18,700 nt of DNA from Treponema sp. (lineage in GTDB: Bacteria > Spirochaetota > Spirochaetia > Treponematales > Breznakiellaceae): contig JAISEB010000331.1 in assembly GCA_031264395.1 (NCBI GenBank), positions 1 to 18,700 of the forward strand, in the 5' to 3' direction. Below, piece after piece: positions 14,638-18,700 of the stretch; position 1 is the first letter of the stretch, and each line of letters begins with the position of its first letter. A model generated the notes under the pieces. That model saw nothing but the letters and a program-made list of their open reading frames with translations. It was not told the DNA's origin and did no database searches. Position numbers and translations under genes: made by a program.

Positions 14638-16383
14638 TTAGAACAACCCGCTGATCTTTCCGGTATTGTCCACGTCGATCTTTTCGGCGGCGGGAACGGG
14701 CGGAAGCCCCGGCATGGTCATAATTTCGCCGGTAAGCGCCACGATAAAGCCCGCCCCGGCGGAAACCTTCACTTTGCGGACCGTAAGATGCCAGTCCTGC
14801 GGAGCGCCGAGTTTTACCGGATCGTCGGTAAAACTGTATTGTGTCTTTGCCATACAAACGGGAATGTTGCCGTAGCCGAGCTTTTCAAGCTGGGCAATTT
14901 CCTTCTGCGCGTCAGGGAGTATGTCTACGCCCTGTGCGTGGTAAACACGTTTCGCTATCGCCTCGATTTTATCTTTTATGCCGCCCGAAAGCTCATAGCT
15001 GAATTTAAAATTGGCTTTCTTTTCGCACAGTTCCACAACTTTCTGCGCCAGCGCCCTGCCGCCTTCACCGCCCTTTGCCCATACTTCCGAGAGTACCACA
15101 TTGACACCCTTCCCATTGCAGAGTTTCTCTACAAGGTCAAGCTCCGCCTTTGTGTCGGTAGGGAAGGCGTTGACGGCTACCACCGCCGGAAGGCCGTAAA
15201 CCTGGGTAATGTTCTCGATGTGCTGGAGCAGGTTCGGAAGCCCCGTTTCCAGGGCCTTCAGGTTTTCCTTGCCGAGTTCCGCCTTGGGAACACCGCCGTG
15301 ACTCTTGAGCGCCCGCACGGTCGCCACAATTACCACTGCCGACGGGTTAAGCCCGGCAAGGCGGCATTTGATGTCCAGGAATTTTTCCGCACCCAGATCC
15401 GCGCCGAAACCGGCTTCGGTAACCACGTAGTCGCCAAGTTTGAGGGCAAGCCGGGTCGCCATAACCGAGTTACAACCGTGGGCGATGTTGGCGAAGGGGC
15501 CGCCGTGTACAAACGAGGGCGTGCCTTCGAGCGTCTGCACCAGATTCGGTTTCAGCGCGTCCTTGAGCAGGGCGGCCATAGCGCCCTGGGCGTTAAGCCG
15601 GCCCGCCGTAACGGGCGTCTCGCTGCCATCGCTCTGCTTGCCGTAAGTGTACCCCACAACGATCCTCGAAAGCCGCGCCTTAAGATCGTCGATGCCGGAA
15701 GCAAGGCATAGTATCGCCATTATTTCGCTGGCAACGGTAATATCGTAGCCGTCTTCTCTGGGCGCGCCGTTTGCCTTGCCGCCCAGGCCGTCCACCACAA
15801 AGCGGAGCTGCCGGTCGTTCATGTCGACGCAGCGGCGCCAGGTGATCTTCCTGGGATCGATGTTGAGTTTGTTCCCCTGGTAGATGTGGTTGTCGACCAT
15901 AGCGGCGAGCAGATTGTTCGCCGCGCCGATAGCGTGGAAGTCACCGGTAAAGTGCAGGTTGATGTCCTCCATGGGGATAACCTGCGCCCAGCCGCCGCCC
16001 GCCGCGCCGCCCTTTACGCCGAATACCGGCCCAAGTGAAGGTTCGCGCAGGGTGACGATAACCTTCTTGCCCAGGAGTTTGAGTCCGTCCGCCAGACCAA
16101 CGGTAGTCGTGGTTTTTCCTTCTCCCGCCGGAGTAGGAGTAATGGCGGTAACAAGAATGAGTTTTCCGTCTTTGCCGTCCTTGTGGTCGGTCAGATAATT
16201 GTAATCGACTTTGGCCTTGTAATTACCGTACTGTTCAAGATACTGTTCGGGAATATTGGCCCGTTTCGCCACTTCCGCAATTTTATCCGAATGTTCCGGA
16301 TAAACCGACTGGGCGATTTCAATGTCCGAGACAATATCGCCGTTTTCTTTTTTTATGATTTTTCTTACGCCATCACCTGTCAT
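14638..16383 (-). CDS. fhs: Formate-tetrahydrofolate ligase (10-formyl-THF synthetase)
   Basis: This enzyme joins formate to THF with ATP, giving 10-formyl-THF, the entry step of the methyl branch. The 581-residue protein has the family P-loop PAGEGKTTTT (85-94), EPSLGPVFGVKGGAAGGG with GGWAQVIPMEDINLHFTGD just after it, and SHGGVP and NAFPTDT further on. The length is normal (about 555-580). The start is placed at the second of two adjacent ATGs (16383), because AAGGAG then sits six bases away. The first (16386) is possible; a further in-frame extension to 16536 has no ribosome site and reads through a hairpin repeat. metF lies 187 bases upstream on the same strand, and fchA and folD follow. 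The high GC of this block fits a native operon. Confidence 0.97.
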   Translation of the reverse strand: MTGDGVRKIIKKENGDIVSDIEIAQSVYPEHSDKIAEVAKRANIPEQYLEQYGNYKAKVDYNYLTDHKDGKDGKLILVTAITPTPAGEGKTTTTVGLADGLKLLGKKVIVTLREPSLGPVFGVKGGAAGGGWAQVIPMEDINLHFTGDFHAIGAANNLLAAMVDNHIYQGNKLNIDPRKITWRRCVDMNDRQLRFVVDGLGGKANGAPREDGYDITVASEIMAILCLASGIDDLKARLSRIVVGYTYGKQSDGSETPVTAGRLNAQGAMAALLKDALKPNLVQTLEGTPSFVHGGPFANIAHGCNSVMATRLALKLGDYVVTEAGFGADLGAEKFLDIKCRLAGLNPSAVVIVATVRALKSHGGVPKAELGKENLKALETGLPNLLQHIENITQVYGLPAVVAVNAFPTDTKAELDLVEKLCNGKGVNVVLSEVWAKGGEGGRALAQKVVELCEKKANFKFSYELSGGIKDKIEAIAKRVYHAQGVDILPDAQKEIAQLEKLGYGNIPVCMAKTQYSFTDDPVKLGAPQDWHLTVRKVKVSAGAGFIVALTGEIMTMPGLPPVPAAEKIDVDNTGKISGLF

Positions 16384-16420
16384 CATTCTCTCCTTGATGA
16401 GTTCATTAAAACAATCCTGA

Positions 16421-16438
16421 TTTATATAATGATATAAA
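16421..16438. promoter_or_regulatory. AT-rich palindrome upstream of fhs, possible operator or -10 region
   Basis: TTTATAT (16421-16427) and ATATAAA (16432-16438) form a 7-bp inverted repeat around 4 bases, about 40-55 bases before the fhs start. It contains TATA-type words that could act as a -10 box on the minus strand, but I find no convincing -35 partner. Whether fhs has its own promoter here or is read from metF is open. Confidence 0.35.
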
Positions 16439-16500
16439 CCAGCGCTTTCCTTAGCGTAAAGCCGTAACACGGGCTCAAACAAACAGTTAAATCTAAGGAA

Positions 16501-16531
16501 GCTGTTCCAAAAGCTGAATTTTTGGAACAGC
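16501..16531. repeat. Perfect 12-bp inverted repeat between metF and fhs
   Basis: GCTGTTCCAAAA (16501-16512) and TTTTGGAACAGC (16520-16531) pair perfectly around a 7-base loop, 40 bases after the metF stop. No T run follows in the metF direction, so it is not a standard terminator. It may be a dispersed repeat or an mRNA-stabilising stem that sets the fhs level apart from metF. Confidence 0.6.
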
Positions 16532-16570
16532 CTCAATTATGAGAATCCCTGTAGATTCGTGCCGCGGCTT

Positions 16571-17488
16571 TTAGGCTTTTTGCATACGAATCCCCGAATC
16601 AAGCACGATCTTTGCGACATCGGCACTTTTGTTCAGGGCGTAGATGTGGATGCCGTCAACCCCGGCGGCCATGTAATCCCACAGGGATTTTACCGTATAC
16701 TCCATGCCCGCCTTCTTAAAGTCGGCGGCTGCCTCCCTGACAACGGCCTCGCTCGCGCCGCGTACCGGCGTGTACTTCCCGATGATCGCCGCAAGTTCCG
16801 GCGGAATGGAGCAACCGTTGGAGACCGTCATGTTAATGATGGGATCACGTGCGAGAACCGGCATAAGGCCCATCACCATTGGAAGGCGGACGCCGGCCTT
16901 CCGGCACTTCTCCCGAAAGCGGGAAAACGCGCCGACATCGTGGCAGAGCTGGAACATGATAAATTCCGCACCGGCATCTTGTTTCGCCTTGAGGAAAGCA
17001 ATATCCGATTCAAGGGAGGGGGCCAGGAGGTGTTTTTCCGCATACCCCGCGCAGCCCATGGAAATTGCCGGAAAATTTTCTTTCAGAAAGGCGATAAGAA
17101 AATTGGCGTGTTCAAAATCGCCGCCGGTAGTTGTTTGTAATTTACCCGTTTCCGGATCCTTGGGAAAGTCTCCCCGCATAGGAAGAAAATTCTCTATTCC
17201 AAGGCCGGTATAGCTTCGGATAATCTCCAGAATCTCCTGTTTCTTGTTCCCGATGCAGGTAAAATGGGTCATGCAGGCAACCTTGTTGTCGAGGATGAAC
17301 TTGCATATCTCCTTGCTCTTGCCGACATTGGTACCCCCGGCCCCATAGGTACAGCTGATAAAATCCGGGCTGAAACGAAACAGCCCTTTTAATTCCGTTT
17401 GCAGTTTGGGAACCCCGTCATCTTCTTTTGGCGGAAAGACCTCAAATGAAAAGGTCATCCGCTTTTTAATCATTTCGCCGATTCTCAA
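16571..17488 (-). CDS. metF: Methylenetetrahydrofolate reductase MetF
   Basis: It reduces 5,10-methylene-THF to 5-methyl-THF with FAD, the last folate step before methyl transfer. The protein is a TIM barrel of about 305 residues. Key features are SFEVFPPK (14-21, with catalytic Glu16), SCTYGAGGT (45-53), THFTC (74-78) and QLCHD in the substrate pocket. The size matches bacterial MetF without extra domains. I choose TTG at 17488 as start because AGGAGG lies six bases upstream. The earlier TTG at 17506 would overlap that site, and ATG 17473 is 21 bases from it. No MetV or RnfC2 partner is in view. The gene heads the folate cluster; only 28 bases separate it from an upstream structured repeat, so its promoter is unclear. 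Confidence 0.93.
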   Translation of the reverse strand: MRIGEMIKKRMTFSFEVFPPKEDDGVPKLQTELKGLFRFSPDFISCTYGAGGTNVGKSKEICKFILDNKVACMTHFTCIGNKKQEILEIIRSYTGLGIENFLPMRGDFPKDPETGKLQTTTGGDFEHANFLIAFLKENFPAISMGCAGYAEKHLLAPSLESDIAFLKAKQDAGAEFIMFQLCHDVGAFSRFREKCRKAGVRLPMVMGLMPVLARDPIINMTVSNGCSIPPELAAIIGKYTPVRGASEAVVREAAADFKKAGMEYTVKSLWDYMAAGVDGIHIYALNKSADVAKIVLDSGIRMQKA

Positions 17489-17516
17489 ATTGAACCTCCT
17501 CAACAATTATGTTTTC

Positions 17517-17580
17517 GTATAACGTTCCGGCTGCTTACGAGCCGCCGTAAGTCGGCGAAGCATAAACAGGCCTGTTATAT
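17517..17580 (-). repeat. attC-like structured repeat, copy 1 (64 bp)
   Basis: Six-base ends pair perfectly (TATAAC at 17518-17523, GTTATA at 17574-17579). Next come an unpaired step, a second helix (CTGCTTACG with CATAAACAG, 7 of 9) and a tip hairpin CGCCG/CGGCG. Ends, gap and size recall integron attC sites. Both ends are shared with copy 2 at 18173-18365. The right end is also self-complementary (GCATAAACAGG with CCTGTTATATGC). Confidence 0.5.
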
Positions 17581-17639
17581 GCCGTACCGCCGTACACCAT
17601 ATTTTTTATACATCTTTTTAAATATCAATTTACGTGTTT

Positions 17640-18053
17640 TTACATTTTAACCATGATCATCCAACTAACGCCGAATTTATCCACCAAAGAACCAAAAAAT
17701 TCACTCCAAAATGTTTTTTGGAGTTCCATTGTAACTGTACCACCTTCTTTGAGTTTGTCAAATGTGGATTTGACGATATCAGCATTGTCCAGCTCTATTG
17801 AAATAGACATTCCGTTGCCAAAGGTTGTCGGCATATTTGGCGTTACATCCGCAAGAAAGACGGTATAATCATTGCGATTTGTAAGACAGGCGTGCATTAC
17901 AAAATTTTCTGTTCCTGGCGGTAGCGTGTAACCTTCGGCTGGCGGCGCATCACTATACCTCATTATCTTGGCTTTAACCCCGAACGCTTTCTCGTAAAAC
18001 TCAATTGCTTCTGTGCAGTTCCCATTGAAATTCAAATACGGTGTAATTTTCAT
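17640..18053 (-). CDS. VOC-superfamily (glyoxalase/PhnB-like) protein
   Basis: The 137-residue protein begins MKITPYLNFNGNCTEAIEFYEKAFG, the typical start of PhnB-like vicinal-oxygen-chelate proteins. It continues with VMHACL, a likely metal-ligand strand, and ends FFGSLVDKFGVSWMIMVKM, the usual C-terminal strand of the family. The PhnB name is historical; these proteins have no agreed reaction, and relatives include resistance and glyoxalase-type proteins. The start is ATG at 18053, with GGGAGGG five bases upstream, and the gene has its own good promoter. Its base composition is clearly more AT rich than the folate genes. It lies between two attC-like repeats, which suggests horizontal gain as a cassette. 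Substrate unknown. Confidence 0.9.
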   Translation of the reverse strand: MKITPYLNFNGNCTEAIEFYEKAFGVKAKIMRYSDAPPAEGYTLPPGTENFVMHACLTNRNDYTVFLADVTPNMPTTFGNGMSISIELDNADIVKSTFDKLKEGGTVTMELQKTFWSEFFGSLVDKFGVSWMIMVKM

Positions 18054-18103
18054 TTTTACCCTCCCAAAAATTTTATCCTCATTTTTTTAAGTGAATTTTT
18101 TAT

Positions 18104-18132
18104 ATTGTATCCTGTCTTACTATTTCTTTCAA
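18104..18132 (-). promoter_or_regulatory. Promoter of the VOC gene
   Basis: On the minus strand TTGAAA (18132-18127) and TACAAT (18109-18104) are 17 bases apart. Transcription would start near 18097, a leader of about 44 bases that includes the GGGAGGG ribosome site. Confidence 0.65.
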
Positions 18133-18172
18133 GCCATCCAGTAAATTTTTAAAAACTTTAGGTGGTATGGCA

Positions 18173-18365
18173 TAGAATGTTTCGGCTGTTTACGATGTTT
18201 TGGCGGCCCGGATAAGGGCTTTGCGCAGCATCGTGCCGAAGGCACGCGACCAGGGGAGACAAAATGTGGCGGAGGTTTTGCGTGGGAATGAACGAAGCGA
18301 TTGACCTAGCCGAATGGAACCCCGAGCCGACGTAAGGTGGCGAAACGTAAACAGGCCTGTTATAC
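18173..18365 (-). repeat. attC-like structured repeat, copy 2 (about 193 bp)
   Basis: The left end (TAGAATGTTTCGGCTG) matches copy 1 at 13 of 16 positions. The right end (GAGCCGACGTAAGG...AACAGGCCTGTTATACG, 18324-18365) closely matches copy 1. The ends pair with each other (CTGTTTACG at 18186-18194, CGTAAACAG at 18346-18354, perfect). The middle is longer than in copy 1 and includes a CGTGCC/GGCACG hairpin (18232-18246). Together with the IS4 left end this explains the gene-free stretch 18054-18557. Confidence 0.5.
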
Positions 18366-18483
18366 GAAGCGCCCCCGTCCCGCCATTATTATTTTTTTGT
18401 AACTATTCAGCCGTTTTTTCTATAGCAAGTGTTATTGTTATGTAATATCACTGCTGTCCGGTTTAAATGAGGGAAAAACAAAA

Positions 18484-18558
18484 TAGCTTGTATTTCGATC
18501 TTTTAAATGGTATAAAGAAATTGACGTAACTTCATATACCAGAAGGAAATACAAGCTA
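18484..18558 (+). promoter_or_regulatory. Internal IS promoter inside a fold-back inverted repeat masking the transposase start
   Basis: TAGCTTGTATTTC (18484-18496) and GAAATACAAGCTA (18546-18558) are perfect complements. The right arm covers the ribosome site and the A of the ATG. Within lies a promoter TTGTAT (18488-18493), 17 bases, TATAAA (18511-18516), starting RNA near 18523, after the left arm. Only transcripts entering from outside would carry both arms and fold shut. Confidence 0.6.
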
Positions 18559-18700
18559 TGACCAAGTATACCACAGTATTAGCCGGTTTGTTAAGACACC
18601 TGAGCAGATCCGATTTTGAAAAGGCCGTAAAGAACCATCAGGCGGACAAGGGAGTGAGAACCCTTTCAACCGTTGATTTTTTCAAGCAGCTGGTTTACGG
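18558..18700 (+). CDS. IS4-family transposase (DUF4372-type), N-terminal 47 residues, cut by the window
   Basis: The ATG at 18558, with AAGGAAA nine bases upstream, opens a frame that stays open to the window end. It begins MTKYTTVLAGLLRHLSRSDF and continues through EKAVKNHQADKGVRTLSTVDFFKQLVYG. The pattern DFxxxVKxHxADKGVRxLSTxDFFKQL is the N-terminal DUF4372 domain found before the DDE catalytic domain in one IS4 branch. The catalytic part is outside the window, so intactness cannot be judged. Confidence 0.85.
   Translation, partial: MTKYTTVLAGLLRHLSRSDFEKAVKNHQADKGVRTLSTVDFFKQLVY

Larger units (their letters stand above)
18451..18700 (+). mobile_element. Left end of an IS4-family insertion sequence, cut by the window
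   Basis: The transposase start at 18558 shows an IS begins shortly before. The left tip is probably near 18451 (CTGCTGTCCGGTTTAAA), a guess from where structured sequence begins, because the opposite end is outside the window. The stretch carries its own promoter and a 13-bp inverted repeat over the transposase start. Confidence 0.6.

Noticed and set aside
14788..15711. Long plus-strand frame of 307 codons inside fhs
   Set aside because: It is the mirror of a GC-rich, highly conserved gene; long antisense frames are expected there.
16384..16536. N-terminal extension of Fhs by about 50 residues
   Set aside because: It has no ribosome site, reads through the inverted repeat, and makes the protein longer than the family; AAGGAG before 16383 decides the start.
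16387..16570. THF riboswitch upstream of fhs
   Set aside because: I looked for the conserved THF riboswitch core and saw nothing matching; only simple inverted repeats are present.

Overview
The window looks like bacterial chromosome from an anaerobic, probably acetogenic or purine-fermenting bacterium. The closest picture I can offer is a termite-gut-type Treponema (spirochaete). That assignment rests only on the mix of genes (a complete methyl-branch folate cluster, a bacteriohemerythrin, an M16 lipoprotein-like peptidase, many insertion sequences). It is an inference that a 16S or fhs phylogeny would settle.

Left part (1-3157): the end of an integrated element. On the minus strand it reads integrase, excisionase-like HTH protein, a small protein, then a primase-polymerase that runs off the window. 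The primase-polymerase has an in-frame TAG, so it is broken or needs suppression. The element abuts the 3' end of a tRNA-Val(CAC) gene, the likely attachment site. Housekeeping part (3330-8093): a DHH phosphoesterase (minus) is divergent from a large two-domain M16 zinc peptidase (plus). A 396-bp non-coding stretch with several hairpins and a good promoter follows, then a bacteriohemerythrin. An ISAs1-family element (8261-9511) with a frameshifted transposase lies between this and the next block.

Metabolic part (9569-17488): a fused [2Fe-2S]/molybdopterin xanthine dehydrogenase of the selenium-dependent type, with a YheO-like PAS/HTH regulator just downstream, converges on a minus-strand folate cluster metF-fhs-fchA-folD. 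Together these four enzymes carry formate to 5-methyl-THF, the methyl branch of the Wood-Ljungdahl pathway. The FolD lacks the two residues needed for cyclohydrolase activity (Lys to Ala52, Gln to Phe96), and the neighbouring FchA can supply that step, so the cluster appears to use split dehydrogenase and cyclohydrolase enzymes. The purine enzyme next to a folate C1 cluster that includes a cyclodeaminase-family protein also suggests a purine-degradation link. CODH/ACS, formate dehydrogenase and methyltransferase genes are not in the window.

Right part (17507-18700): an AT-rich VOC-family (PhnB-like) gene lies between two related structured repeats. They have conserved ends and different middles (64 and about 193 bp) and resemble integron attC sites, so this could be a gene cassette. 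The window ends in the first 48 codons of an IS4-family (DUF4372-type) transposase. Its start region carries a 13-bp inverted repeat around an internal promoter, the layout expected for an insertion sequence that silences read-through transcripts.
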